26,349 nucleotides of DNA from DAOTWP01 sp034435675 (GCA_034435675.1 DAOTWP010000264.1:1-26349), one strand, 5' to 3'; shown: positions 14,584 through 22,823, counted from the stretch's first letter. Program-made: numbers and translations. The notes: generated by a model from the sequence alone, not told the origin.

Positions 14584-15699
14584 ATGGACATTTTGTGGTT
14601 TATCCCTGCGCATGGCGATACGCGCTATCTGGGCACGTCCCAGAGCCGGCGTGTCACCAGTCATGCCTACTTCGCGCAGATTGCCGGGGCGGTGGATGCA
14701 CTCGGCTTCAGCGGCGCGTTGATCCCCACCGGCATGGGCTGCGAGGACTCGTGGATGGTTGCCGCCTCGCTGATTCCCTTGACGCAGCGGATGAAGTTCT
14801 TGATTGCCGTGCGTCCGGGCAGCCTTTCGCCCACACTGGCGGCGCGCATGACAGCAACCTTTGACCGTCTTTCCAATGGACGGCTGCTGCTGAATATCAT
14901 TACCGGCGGCGATCCTGTTGAATTGGCGGGCGATGGCACTTTTTTGAGCCATGATGAACGCTATGCGGTAACCGATGAGTTTCTTAGCGTGTTTCGCGGG
15001 TTGTTCAGCGGGCAGCCGACCAGCTTTGAGGGGGCGCATATCCATGTGGAAGGGGGTCAGCTTCAATTCCCGCCGGTGCAGCGTCCGCACCCGCCGCTAT
15101 ATTTTGGCGGGTCTTCGCCTGCCGGAATCGACGTCGCGGCAAAGCACATTGACTGCTACCTGACGCTGGGTGAACCCCCGGCGATGCTGCGCGAGAAGTT
15201 TGATCGTGTACGCGAAAAAGCGGCGGCGCAGGGCCGCAGTATCCGCCTGGGTGTGCGTCTGCACATCTTCGTGCGCGAAAAAGCGGAGGACGCATGGGCA
15301 GCCGCCCATAATGTGCTGCGCTATGCCACTGAGGAGGCGATCAGCGCCAGCCAGTCAAAGCTGCAACGTTTTGACTCAGTGGGGCAGTCGCGCATGCGTG
15401 ACCTGCACAATGGCAGCAGTCAATCGTTGGAAATCAGCCCGAATCTGTGGGCGGGTATCGGGCTGATTAACAAAGGGGTCGGCACGGCGCTGGTCGGCGA
15501 TCCCGACACACTGGCAGAGCGCATTCAGGAATACGTGGATATTGGCGCGGATACGTTCATTCTATCCAGTTACCCGCATCTTGAAGAGGCATACCACGTT
15601 GCGGAACTGCTGTTCCCACGACTGCCGGACTGGGCGGCACGCTTGCAGCAGCAGAATCATGTCTTTAATGATGTCCAGATGGGGCAAGGCTGGCAGTAG
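14584..15699 (+). CDS. ssuD: FMNH2-dependent alkanesulfonate monooxygenase
   Basis: The 371-residue product is collinear with E. coli SsuD. Landmarks: FIPAHGDTRYLGTSQ at the N-terminus, LIPTGMGCEDSWMVAASLIP with Cys53 at the position of the catalytic-site Cys54, DRLSNGRLLLNIITGGDP, PPLYFGGSSPAGID, the RLGVRLHIFVRE strand with His227, and SPNLWAGIGLINKGVGTALV. It uses FMNH2 from SsuE and O2 to cleave C1-C14 alkanesulfonates to aldehyde and sulfite, a sulfur-scavenging reaction. The start at 14584 fits the family N-terminus; an in-frame ATG at 14563 would add seven residues. No SsuABC transporter is in the window, so uptake must be encoded elsewhere or use another system. Confidence 0.95.
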   Translation: MDILWFIPAHGDTRYLGTSQSRRVTSHAYFAQIAGAVDALGFSGALIPTGMGCEDSWMVAASLIPLTQRMKFLIAVRPGSLSPTLAARMTATFDRLSNGRLLLNIITGGDPVELAGDGTFLSHDERYAVTDEFLSVFRGLFSGQPTSFEGAHIHVEGGQLQFPPVQRPHPPLYFGGSSPAGIDVAAKHIDCYLTLGEPPAMLREKFDRVREKAAAQGRSIRLGVRLHIFVREKAEDAWAAAHNVLRYATEEAISASQSKLQRFDSVGQSRMRDLHNGSSQSLEISPNLWAGIGLINKGVGTALVGDPDTLAERIQEYVDIGADTFILSSYPHLEEAYHVAELLFPRLPDWAARLQQQNHVFNDVQMGQGWQ

Positions 15700-15792
15700 C
15701 TGCACAGGCAGCAATTACGCCGCAAGAAACAGGCAGTCAGTGGCGCGGGGTTGTCGTATGCTGGTTACAATGAGAGTGTAAGGAGCAGGACA

Positions 15793-16869
15793 ATGCCTAT
15801 TCCACTGGTTGAAGAATTATGCTGGCAGGCGGTTCTGGATCGTGACAGCGCTTACGATGGTGAATTTGTTTACGCAGTACGCAGCACCGGTGTGTTCTGC
15901 CGCCCGACCTGCACATCGCGCAAGCCGAACCGCGAAAATGTGGCGTTTTTTGCCCTGCCAGAAGCGGCGGCGCAGGCAGGCTTTCGCCCCTGCAAACGCT
16001 GCCAGCCAGAAACAGCGGAATACAGTGATCTGCGCGCGGTACTCGTGCGCCGGATTTGTGCGCTGATTGACCAGAACGACGGCGCAGCGCTGACGCTTGA
16101 TGAACTCGGCGCCGCCGTAAACGTCAGCCCCTATCATCTCCAGCGCACGTTTAAAGCGCTGATGGGCATCACTCCGCGCCAGTATGCCGAAACACGCCGG
16201 GTGCAGCAGCTCAAGGCGCGGCTGCGCTCTGGCGCGGCGGTGACCCACGCCCTGTACGATGCAGGCTACGGCTCCAGCAGCCGCCTTTACGAGCAGGCGC
16301 CGCAAACGCTGGGCATGACTCCGTCAGCCTATCGTGCAGGCGCGGCAGGGTTGGTGGTGGTCTATGCGCTGGCAGACAGCCCCTTGCAGCGTTTGCTCGT
16401 CGCCCAGACGGAACGGGGAATCTGTGCGGTCAGCCTGGGCGACGACGACGCGGCGCTGGTGGACGCCCTGCGTGCGGAATTTCCTCATGCTGAGATTGTG
16501 CGCGATGACGAAGGGTTAAGCGCGCAGGTGCAGGCGCTCCTCGCTCATCTGAACGGCTGGCAGCCGCATCTGGATTTGCCACTGGATCTTCGCGCGACGG
16601 CATTTCAGACGCGGGTCTGGGCGGCGCTGCGTGCGATTCCATACGGCGAAACGCGCACCTACCAGCAGATTGCCGCCGAGATTGGTCAGCCGAGCGCTGT
16701 TCGTGCGGTTGCCAGCGCCTGTGCGCACAACCGGTTGGCGCTGTTGATCCCCTGCCACCGGGTCGTGCGCGCCGACGGCAGTGCCAGCGGCTATCGCTGG
16801 GGCGCGGCGCGCAAAGCCGCTCTGCTGGAACGCGAACACCGGCAGAGTACACGCACAACTGGAGCATGA
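15793..16869 (+). CDS. ada: Ada: methylphosphotriester/O6-methylguanine-DNA methyltransferase and activator
   Basis: A 358-residue protein with three parts. The Ada zinc-binding domain has Cys36, Cys40, Cys67 and Cys70 (FCRPTCTSRKP, FRPCKRCQPE), Cys36 being the expected methylphosphotriester acceptor. An AraC-type helix-turn-helix occupies about 80-185 (LDELGAAVNVSPYHLQRTFK, LYEQAPQTLGMTPSAYR). The C-terminal MGMT domain has RAVASACAHNRLALLIPCHR, with acceptor Cys321, the same number as in E. coli Ada. It repairs alkylated DNA irreversibly and, when methylated, activates its own regulon. AAGGAG lies 7 nt upstream of the ATG at 15793, so the earlier in-frame ATG at 15751 is rejected. A TACAAT at 15766-15771 is a possible -10. 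Confidence 0.96.
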   Translation: MPIPLVEELCWQAVLDRDSAYDGEFVYAVRSTGVFCRPTCTSRKPNRENVAFFALPEAAAQAGFRPCKRCQPETAEYSDLRAVLVRRICALIDQNDGAALTLDELGAAVNVSPYHLQRTFKALMGITPRQYAETRRVQQLKARLRSGAAVTHALYDAGYGSSSRLYEQAPQTLGMTPSAYRAGAAGLVVVYALADSPLQRLLVAQTERGICAVSLGDDDAALVDALRAEFPHAEIVRDDEGLSAQVQALLAHLNGWQPHLDLPLDLRATAFQTRVWAALRAIPYGETRTYQQIAAEIGQPSAVRAVASACAHNRLALLIPCHRVVRADGSASGYRWGAARKAALLEREHRQSTRTTGA

Positions 16870-16874
16870 CGGGT

Positions 16875-16900
16875 GAACAAAGGGGTCAACCCCCTTGTTC
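16875..16900 (+). terminator. Hairpin directly after ada
   Basis: GAACAAAGGGGT (16875-16886) pairs with ACCCCCTTGTTC (16889-16900), 11 of 12 positions matching, starting 6 bp after the ada stop. The position is right for a terminator, but only GC-rich sequence follows, so it may act by another mechanism or protect the mRNA end. Confidence 0.5.
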
Positions 16901-16956
16901 GGCGGGCTGGGTAAGCCTAGCGCACCAACAAGGTTAAGTTGACTACTCAGATACAG

Positions 16957-17091
16957 CCCTCACCCCCTCAGTCCCCTGCTCCCGAACACTGCTTCGCGGC
17001 TGGGCGAGGGGGAAGCATAATCCCTGGCAATTGGGTTGCGCCCCGCTCTTGGTGCCGAAGGCACGGTCGGGAGCGGGGTTGGGGGTGAGGG
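16957..17091. repeat. MITE-like 135-bp element with terminal inverted repeats
   Basis: The ends CCCTCACCCCC (from 16957) and GGGGGTGAGGG (to 17091) are perfect 11-bp inverted repeats. Pairing resumes further in, where TGCTCCCG faces CGGGAGCG. Inside lies a nested stem-loop: CCCCGCTC (17041-17048) with GAGCGGGG (17071-17078), enclosing GTGCC/GGCAC (17052-17064). There is no ORF. The structure fits a short non-autonomous transposable element or a long REP-like palindrome. It occupies the gap between ada and the small membrane protein gene. Apart from this and the ada hairpin, I see nothing in 16870-17254. Confidence 0.6.
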
Positions 17092-17254
17092 TTGGACAAC
17101 GGCATCGGGTGTCATGCTCATCTTGTCGGACTACTAGCGCAGCAGAAGAGGCAGCAGGTGAAGGACATATGCCTATTTAAGGGGTGCTGTTTAGGGGCAA
17201 CCAAAAGGTGTGGTGCGGACTGGTCATTCGGCTGGATGAACGCTGGTCAGCAGG

Positions 17255-17470
17255 TCATGCGCCCGATTCAGGTTCGCGCTGTCTGGTGATCTGCATTCGG
17301 CGGATGTTGCGGTTCAGTTTAGGCAGAACAGCCTTCTGTTCTAAATCTAGTAAGGTTTCCTCCTCTTCTTCAACGGGCGATTTCGACATCGCCAGCAAGC
17401 GCCCAACGAACAGGCTGAAAGGGATAGAGATGGCAAACCAGATCAGCAGAATGTGCAGCAGCGTTTCCAT
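17255..17470 (-). CDS. Small single-TM membrane protein, unknown function
   Basis: A 71-residue protein with an N-terminal membrane helix (about 4-26, LLHILLIWFAISIPFSLFVG), then a highly charged cytoplasmic-type tail with an EEEEE run and many basic residues. TGAGG lies 7 nt before the ATG, and TATACT on the minus strand (17496-17501) could be its -10 box, giving a short leader. No family recognised. It stands alone between a repeat-rich gap and a 373-bp non-coding stretch. Confidence 0.6.
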   Translation of the reverse strand: METLLHILLIWFAISIPFSLFVGRLLAMSKSPVEEEEETLLDLEQKAVLPKLNRNIRRMQITRQREPESGA

Positions 17471-17843
17471 AAGAAACCTCAGCGATTTTAGTTAAAGTAT
17501 ATTCCACTTTTCTCGTAGAATCACTTGATCCTCAATTGTTGTTTAAGGAGCGCGGGCAAGTTGAGCCTGCGTTCGCACATGGCTTAATTATAGAACGCGA
17601 TCTTATGGGGCGTCAATCAGTCTAATGTTTTCTATTAATACCACTCCACAAGCCTGCCTCCCGCCAGCCGTCAGGTGTGCGTAGGGGTTGCGTAGGGCGC
17701 CCGTCCATTATTGCCAGCGGAAACCCTGTATTGTGAGGATTGTCTGGTGCAAGTTGCCCCCACCTCTTCGCACCAGCAGCAACAGGCTTCCCCGAAAAAT
17801 CATGCGCCCGCCAATTCCCACCTGGCGGGCGCATGGTTTTCAT
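17471..17843. other. Non-coding stretch: small-gene promoter and propeller-gene terminator
   Basis: No convincing ORF is present on either strand. The left end is AT-rich and probably holds the leftward promoter of the 71-residue membrane protein gene. The right end holds the terminator of the NHL-type propeller gene (17802-17834). In between (about 17520-17790) I see no recognisable element. Confidence 0.5.
17802..17834 (-). terminator. Rho-independent terminator of the NHL-type propeller gene
   Basis: ATGCGCCCGCC (17802-17812) and GGCGGGCGCAT (17824-17834) form a perfect 11-bp stem with an 11-nt loop. Read leftwards the stem is followed by GATTTTTCGGG, a T-run, 10 bp after the stop of the propeller gene at 17844. 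Confidence 0.8.
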
Positions 17844-18941
17844 CTATGGGTTGTGCAGCGTGATGACATCGACAGTAAACGGCAGACGGCGCTCATAAAT
17901 TGCGGGCGCGGCAAGCGAGGCACTGTCAAAATTAGTCACGTACAGCCGCCCGTCAAGCGGGTTGAAGGCCAACCCGCTGCTGCCACGGAAACTGCCTGCC
18001 AGAATCACCAGCGTGCCCGCTTCAAGGCGTGCCACCAGATTTTGACCCAGCAGCGCCGTATAGACCGTCCCGTCAGGCGCAACGGTGACGCCATCAAACA
18101 GCGGCGCTTCATCAGGAAACCCGCTGTAACGATACAGTACCGCGGCTTCAGCGCTGGCAATCGGGATACGGTAGAGGGCATTGCTCCCAGCATCTGCCAC
18201 GATGAGCGCATCGTTGAACGTGTCATAGGCGATCCCGGTGGGTTCGGGCGGGCGATCTTCTGCGCCGGTTGCCACAAACGGCGCTGTCCACCAGGCAACA
18301 CCACCGCTGCCATCCGGCGCAAAACGCCACACCTGCTGCCGCACACGGTCGGTTACATAGACATAACCTGCTGCATCCAGCGTTATACCATGCGGCGCGA
18401 TTAGCCCGTCGAGTTCGCGCGCCGCGCCGCCTTCGCTTTCTGCCGCCACGCTGTAGGGTGCCCCGCTGATGTTGGCAAAATCGCTGATGCCGCCATCCAG
18501 GCTGATCCGCCGCACCAGCCCGCCGGACGTGCGGTAATCGGAGTCGTTTTCATCAATCACAAACAGGCTGCCGTCTGGCGCCGCGGCAAGACCGCGCACT
18601 GCTGCCAGACCGTCGCGCGTGCCTGGCAGTTCGCGGATTTGTGTGCTGCCGTCTGCGCCGGGGCTTAGCGCCCAGATCACGCCGCTGGCATAGCTGCCGG
18701 TATACACCGTGCCATCTGCGCCCACTGCAATCGCAGCGGGGTAAGCGTCCTCGTCGGGCAGCGCTGCAAATTCCGCGACGGTGACACTTTCCGCCAGCGC
18801 GCTTCCAGTGGTACGTTCATTGAGCGAACCGCGCACCAGCAGCACAAACAGCAGAACGAGCAGCATCAGCCCGCCGCCGAAAATCGCCGTGAAAATGACG
18901 ATGCGCTGCCCCAACCCCAACCTTCGAATGTTCCTGACCAT
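17844..18941 (-). CDS. Membrane-anchored NHL/SMP-30-like beta-propeller protein
   Basis: A 365-residue protein with one N-terminal membrane helix (about 14-36, VIFTAIFGGGLMLLVLLFVLLV). A six-bladed propeller of the NHL/SMP-30 type follows, with repeated blade signatures: PAAIAVGADGTVYTGSY, VRGLAAAPDGSLFVIDE, PHGITLDAAGYVYVTD, PTGIAYDTFNDALIVADAG, DGVTVAPDGTVYTALL and SSGLAFNPLDGRLYVTNF. The repeated G-x-DG-x-VYV pattern is typical of extracellular propellers, some of which are lactonases or strictosidine-synthase-like hydrolases. I cannot place the metal-binding residues, so a binding or structural role is equally possible. It is divergent from the two-TM protein gene and ends in a clear terminator. 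Confidence 0.85.
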   Translation of the reverse strand: MVRNIRRLGLGQRIVIFTAIFGGGLMLLVLLFVLLVRGSLNERTTGSALAESVTVAEFAALPDEDAYPAAIAVGADGTVYTGSYASGVIWALSPGADGSTQIRELPGTRDGLAAVRGLAAAPDGSLFVIDENDSDYRTSGGLVRRISLDGGISDFANISGAPYSVAAESEGGAARELDGLIAPHGITLDAAGYVYVTDRVRQQVWRFAPDGSGGVAWWTAPFVATGAEDRPPEPTGIAYDTFNDALIVADAGSNALYRIPIASAEAAVLYRYSGFPDEAPLFDGVTVAPDGTVYTALLGQNLVARLEAGTLVILAGSFRGSSGLAFNPLDGRLYVTNFDSASLAAPAIYERRLPFTVDVITLHNP

Positions 18942-18960
18942 TGCCCGTTGATCCTGATCT

Positions 18961-19001
18961 GGCTAACCAAATGCAGGCATTGTACACACGTCAGGTTAGC
19001 C
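18961..19001. promoter_or_regulatory. 8-bp inverted repeat in a divergent promoter region
   Basis: GGCTAACC (18961-18968) and GGTTAGCC (18994-19001) are perfect reverse complements 25 bp apart, in the only 64-bp gap between the divergent propeller and two-TM protein genes. A shared operator is possible; no promoter boxes are clear. Confidence 0.35.
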
Positions 19002-19005
19002 GTAC

Positions 19006-20403
19006 ATGACAGATTCACGCCGCGCGCCCGCTGTCTGTGTGCTAACTTCACGCTTTTCATCCCAGGCGGTAAGCGGTAGACTACACACAGTCATCATCAA
19101 CCATCCGTTGCGTCAACTGACGATCTATAGCTACGCTGGAGATCACGAACCCTGCATGAGCCGCGTTTCTGCCGGTGATAACCTGACGATTGACATGCAG
19201 CCAGAACGCTGGCGCTTACTTGCAAACGGCGGCGGGAACGAGCATGTGCTGGTAGAAGCGGTCCCCGGTGAACCGCTGCGTTATGTTTCGCGTTTTGCCA
19301 GCCTGCGCCGTCTGCCCGAAGCAGGCGTGATTCCTGCCGAAGAAATCCAGCGTGTCATCCTGGGCTGGTCCAAAGAAGATCGCTCGTGGCATCTGGGACT
19401 GCTTTTTGAACCCGCTCTCGCTGAAAAGCGTGGCGGGCGCTGGTGCGAAGTTGCCGTGTGGCTGGATACACACGCGGACATGCACGGCGAAACGGCGACA
19501 TGGTCCGGGCGGATGCTGGCACGTGCACTGGCACGCCCGTTCAGCATCGTCCCCCCGCAACCTGATGATCTTCAGTCCACCGCGCCGGTCTTTGCGCCTG
19601 CTGCCGCCCCGCCCACTGCCTCGTTTGTTACCCGCCCTGCCGCGCCGCCTTACCCGCCGCCTGCTGCGTCTGCTGCACCTGCTGCGCCCGCTGCACCTGC
19701 TGCGCCCGCTGCACCGCCGCTGCCCGCCGTTGAACCGCTGCCTGTGCCGCCGCTGCCGGTAAGTCTGGGGCGCTGGTTGCTGAGTCAGGAAGCAGATGAG
19801 CTTGTGCTGCGGCGTGCGCGGCGCTGGATCGTCGGGCGCTTTGTCCGGTTGGTCTGGTATGCAGCGCTGACGGCGGTATATGCGATTCTCGCGGTGGTCA
19901 CGCTGGCAGGCAGAATTGCGCTGCCCAGTGCCGGGACGATGCTGCCAGAGCCGCGTATCCTGCCCTATCTGGGGCTGCTGACTGCTGCGCTGCTGGTCGG
20001 CATCATTGTGCGGATTCTGTTCCAGTTGGTCACAGCGCCGGGCGTATACCGTTTTTACCGCGAAACCGGCGGGCAGCCTGCCGTAACTGCGTTTGTTTCG
20101 GACGTGCCCCAATGGACCCATCTGGACGTACAGAGTGTCTATGTATCACAGAGTGTGCGTACCCGGCGGGACAGCATGTATCTGGAATACAGCGAACTAA
20201 ACCTGCAACTGGGCGACGGTCAATTTGTACGCCTGCTGCAAGAAGACCTGCAGGACGATCAGGTGAGCGTTGCCGTGCCCGTCACGGACGATGCAGTACT
20301 GCCGCTGGACGAAAGCACGGTACAGAATGTGCCGCAGGCAGCCGCACTCTATATCGCCCGCATGCTGGGGGTTCCCTGCCGCGTGGATTGGCGCATCAAG
20401 TGA
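19006..20403 (+). CDS. Uncharacterised two-TM protein with Ala/Pro linker
   Basis: A 465-residue protein in three parts. An N-terminal ~180-residue domain with beta-rich patterning (HTVIINHPLRQLTIYSYAG, RWCEVAVWLDTHADMHGETA). A low-complexity Pro/Ala linker of about 70 residues with AAP repeats follows (five 9-bp DNA units at 19672-19716). A C-terminal region has two membrane helices near 282-302 and 318-345 and a soluble end (VYVSQSVRTRRDSMYLEYSE, IARMLGVPCRVDW). The start at 19006 has no clear RBS and a later start is possible. The TPR gene follows 49 bp downstream in the same direction. No family recognised; the layout suggests a membrane protein with a cytoplasmic binding domain. Confidence 0.75.
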   Translation: MTDSRRAPAVCVLTSRFSSQAVSGRLHTVIINHPLRQLTIYSYAGDHEPCMSRVSAGDNLTIDMQPERWRLLANGGGNEHVLVEAVPGEPLRYVSRFASLRRLPEAGVIPAEEIQRVILGWSKEDRSWHLGLLFEPALAEKRGGRWCEVAVWLDTHADMHGETATWSGRMLARALARPFSIVPPQPDDLQSTAPVFAPAAAPPTASFVTRPAAPPYPPPAASAAPAAPAAPAAPAAPPLPAVEPLPVPPLPVSLGRWLLSQEADELVLRRARRWIVGRFVRLVWYAALTAVYAILAVVTLAGRIALPSAGTMLPEPRILPYLGLLTAALLVGIIVRILFQLVTAPGVYRFYRETGGQPAVTAFVSDVPQWTHLDVQSVYVSQSVRTRRDSMYLEYSELNLQLGDGQFVRLLQEDLQDDQVSVAVPVTDDAVLPLDESTVQNVPQAAALYIARMLGVPCRVDWRIK

Positions 20404-20452
20404 AGCCGGGCAAACGCAGCCCATCGATTATTCCACAGAAGAAGGTGTTATC

Positions 20453-21463
20453 GTGATCCGTTTAACCCGCTGGTTCAGTCCTGTTGTGCTGCTCATCCTG
20501 CTGTTGGCACCTGTTCTCGTGTTTGCACAGGACGCAACGCCCGATGCAACGCCCGATGCAGCGCCCGACGCAACGCCCGATGCAGCGCCCGACGCAACGC
20601 CCGACGCAGCGCCGGAAACAACCCCCGCTGCCGCCGAAGCCACTGCTGAAGTATTTGAATGCAACCAGAACGTGGACACTCAGTCCTCACCTGGTGGCGC
20701 AGCGCAAACGTATGTGTATCGTGGGCGCTACTACCAGACACGACTTGAGTATGGGCAGGCGCTTGCCGAATTTGGCTGTGCCATTGATCTCGTGCCGGAT
20801 TATTTCCCTGCCTATACCGGGCGCGGCATGCTCTACCGGGACATGGGCGAATTTGAACTGGCGCTGGCGGACTTTGACACTGCCGTTGCGCTGCTGCCGA
20901 ATGTCCCCGATGGCTATCTGGGACGCGCGGCGATTCACTACCAGATGGGCAATTACGAAGGGGTCATGACCGACACGCAGCGGGTGATCGAACTGGACCC
21001 GACGATTACCGACAGCTATATCCTGCGCGGCTGGGCGCGCATGGAACAGGCACGTTATGCCGATGCCGTCGAGGAATTTACGCGCGGGATCAACATTGAC
21101 AGCACGCTGGTGCTGGGCTACACCAACCGCGCAGTCGCCTACGCCTACCTGGGCAACCGTGATCAAGCGCTGACAGACGCGAATACTGGCATTGAGCTTT
21201 CGCCGGAATATGCTCCCAGCTATGCCAGCCGGGGACGCGCATATGCCGTACTGGGCGAGTACGCGCTGGCGTACAGCGATTACAACCGCGCGCTGGAATT
21301 GCAACCGGAACTGCCGGATGCGCTGTTGGGGCTGGGCGACCTGTTCTACCTGCTGGGCGATGTTGAACTCGCGCTGAATTACTATGACCGCTATCTGGCG
21401 GCAATCGGCGTGCTGGCACGACCGGAAATCCGCGAACGGGCGGCGGCGTTGCGCGCAGCATAA
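20453..21463 (+). CDS. Secreted TPR-repeat protein
   Basis: The GTG at 20453, preceded by GAAGGTG, opens a 336-residue protein with a Sec signal peptide (WFSPVVLLILLLAPVLVFAQ). A DATP/DAAP repeat linker follows, then about seven TPR units of 34 residues. Each carries the usual pattern, for example YTGRGMLYRDMGEFELALAD, YILRGWARMEQARYADAVEE, YTNRAVAYAYLGNRDQALTD and YASRGRAYAVLGEYALAYSD. TPR arrays mediate protein-protein contacts; here the scaffold would be extracellular. The frame stays open upstream to 20270 but that part overlaps the two-TM protein gene and lacks a signal, so the GTG start is chosen. A hairpin terminator follows 54 bp after the stop. Confidence 0.88.
   Translation: MIRLTRWFSPVVLLILLLAPVLVFAQDATPDATPDAAPDATPDAAPDATPDAAPETTPAAAEATAEVFECNQNVDTQSSPGGAAQTYVYRGRYYQTRLEYGQALAEFGCAIDLVPDYFPAYTGRGMLYRDMGEFELALADFDTAVALLPNVPDGYLGRAAIHYQMGNYEGVMTDTQRVIELDPTITDSYILRGWARMEQARYADAVEEFTRGINIDSTLVLGYTNRAVAYAYLGNRDQALTDANTGIELSPEYAPSYASRGRAYAVLGEYALAYSDYNRALELQPELPDALLGLGDLFYLLGDVELALNYYDRYLAAIGVLARPEIRERAAALRAA
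20531..20614 (+). repeat. Seven 12-bp tandem repeats coding for D-A-(T/A)-P
   Basis: Units of the form GA(C/T)GCA(A/G)CGCCC run from 20531 to 20614, encoding the DATP/DAAP linker right after the signal peptide of the TPR protein. Units differ only at two positions, so copy number could vary by slippage. Confidence 0.8.
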
Positions 21464-21517
21464 GCGCTCGTCAGCACCAGCGGCGCAAACGGCACTCAGC
21501 CAAATCAGCGTTCAAAT

Positions 21518-21545
21518 CATAGGACGGGCAGCAACCCGTCTTATG
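21518..21545 (+). terminator. Rho-independent terminator after the TPR gene
   Basis: CATAGGACGGG (21518-21528) pairs with CCCGTCTTATG (21535-21545), an 11-bp stem with one G-T pair and a CAGCAA loop. TGTTTTCGG follows. Confidence 0.75.
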
Positions 21546-21633
21546 TGTTTTCGGCACGAATCTCAGTTCAGGCTCAGCTTTGTGTGGCACCATGCTGCAA
21601 GTAGCTAGTAGTGTGTAGCCAGAGAAGGATTTT

Positions 21634-22509
21634 ATGAGCGAAATGACAGGGAAAGTCGTGCTGGTAACCGGCGCGACTAATGGCATTGGCAAAGTCACCG
21701 CGCAGGCAATGGCAGCGCGCGGCGCAACCGTGATTGTACACGGACGCAGCCCGGAAAAGACAGCGGCGGTGGTTGAAGAAATCAAGGCACAGACCGGCAA
21801 TGCTAACGTTCGCAAGGCGCTGGCGGATTTGTCGCTGGTATCGCAGGCGTTTGAATTGGCGCAGGCAATCAAGGAAAAATATGAACGCCTTGATGTGCTG
21901 GTCAACAATGCCGGGTCGGTGTTCACCAGCCGCCAGGAAACGGCTGAAGGGCTGGAAATGACCTTTGCCCTGAACCACATGAGCTATTTTGTTGTGACCA
22001 CGCAGTTGCTTGACTTGCTCAAAGCCGCCGCCGCGCACAATGGCGAAGCGCGCGTGGTCAGTGTCTCATCGGACGCGCACCGCGCCGCCCGCAATGGCAT
22101 TAACTTTGACAATCTCGAACGCCGCAAAGGTTACAACGGCTTTGCCGCCTACAGCGCTTCCAAGCTGGCGAATGTGCTTTTTACGATGGCACTGGCGAAG
22201 CGGCTGGAAGGTACTGGTGTTAGCGCTAACGCTGTGCATCCGGGTGCGGTGGCAACCGGATTCGGCAGGAATAACGGCGTGTTGTCGCGGGGAGTGTTTA
22301 CCGTGCTGGGGCGCTTCATGAAAACGCCAGAACAGGGCGCAGAAACATCAATCTATGTCGCCTCTGCGCCGGATTTGCGCGGCGTGACCGGTAAGTATTT
22401 TGCCGACTGCAAGGCAGTTGCGCCTGCTGCCGCTGCGCAGGATGCCGCCGCCGAACGCCTGTGGCAGATCAGCGAACAGATCGCCGCGCGGTGGGTGGCC
22501 GCCGCCTGA
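21634..22509 (+). CDS. Short-chain dehydrogenase/reductase (retinol dehydrogenase-like)
   Basis: A 291-residue classical-type SDR. The Rossmann cofactor motif TGATNGIG (12-19) is followed by VIVHGRSPEK, where the Arg suggests NADP(H) preference. LVNNAGS lies at 89-95, the catalytic Ser is in VVSVSSDAH (145-146), and Tyr173 and Lys177 are in YSASKLAN. The YSASKLANVLFT segment and VHPGAVATGF loop resemble the retinol dehydrogenase/WW-oxidoreductase-like group often found in bacteria with unknown substrates. AAGGA lies 7 nt before the ATG. It stands as a single gene with a terminator on each side. Confidence 0.93.
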   Translation: MSEMTGKVVLVTGATNGIGKVTAQAMAARGATVIVHGRSPEKTAAVVEEIKAQTGNANVRKALADLSLVSQAFELAQAIKEKYERLDVLVNNAGSVFTSRQETAEGLEMTFALNHMSYFVVTTQLLDLLKAAAAHNGEARVVSVSSDAHRAARNGINFDNLERRKGYNGFAAYSASKLANVLFTMALAKRLEGTGVSANAVHPGAVATGFGRNNGVLSRGVFTVLGRFMKTPEQGAETSIYVASAPDLRGVTGKYFADCKAVAPAAAAQDAAAERLWQISEQIAARWVAAA

Positions 22510-22556
22510 AAGCGCATGGGCTGGCTTGCGTCTGCTTGAGTCTATTCTGGTTTTCG

Positions 22557-22588
22557 CAATGCGCCACGCTTGTGGCGTATTGTGTTTT
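22557..22588 (+). terminator. Rho-independent terminator after the SDR gene
   Basis: CAATGCGCCAC (22557-22567) pairs with GTGGCGTATTG (22572-22582), an 11-bp stem with one G-T pair and a GCTT loop. TGTTTT follows. Confidence 0.75.
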
Positions 22589-22659
22589 CGGGTGCAGGTA
22601 ATTGCCTGCCCGCCGGGACGATTTTCACAAGAGCTTCAGGAAAGATTTACGTTTTAGAG

Positions 22660-22688
22660 TTCACTTCAACAAGATTACGCTATATTAT
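22660..22688 (+). promoter_or_regulatory. Probable sigma-70-type promoter of the REC-kinase gene
   Basis: TTCACT (22660-22665) and TATTAT (22683-22688) with an exact 17-bp spacer, in an otherwise gene-free stretch (22510-22823). Downstream, before the GTG at 22824, lies a perfect 12-bp palindrome GCGGCATGCCGC (22745-22756) that could be an operator. The rest of the gap holds only the SDR terminator. Confidence 0.55.
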
Positions 22689-22823
22689 GGTTACGTATGG
22701 TAGCAATACCACGCGCTGACGCGAACTCTGCTGTGGGTTCTGCGGCGGCATGCCGCAAGTGTGACCCCCGTTCGTAGACTAGCGAGCGGCATGATAGTGT
22801 TGCTTCACTGGAGCCTCTAAGCT

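Noticed and set aside
19216..20121. 301-codon minus-strand ORF opposite the two-TM protein
   Set aside because: Composition is Arg/Gln/Cys-rich antisense. The plus frame has membrane helices and a sensible layout.
20270..20452. Upstream extension of the TPR protein frame
   Set aside because: It overlaps the end of the preceding gene and would mask a clear signal peptide at the GTG start.
20531..20614. CRISPR-like short regular repeats
   Set aside because: Contiguous 12-bp coding repeats without spacers; they encode a DATP linker.
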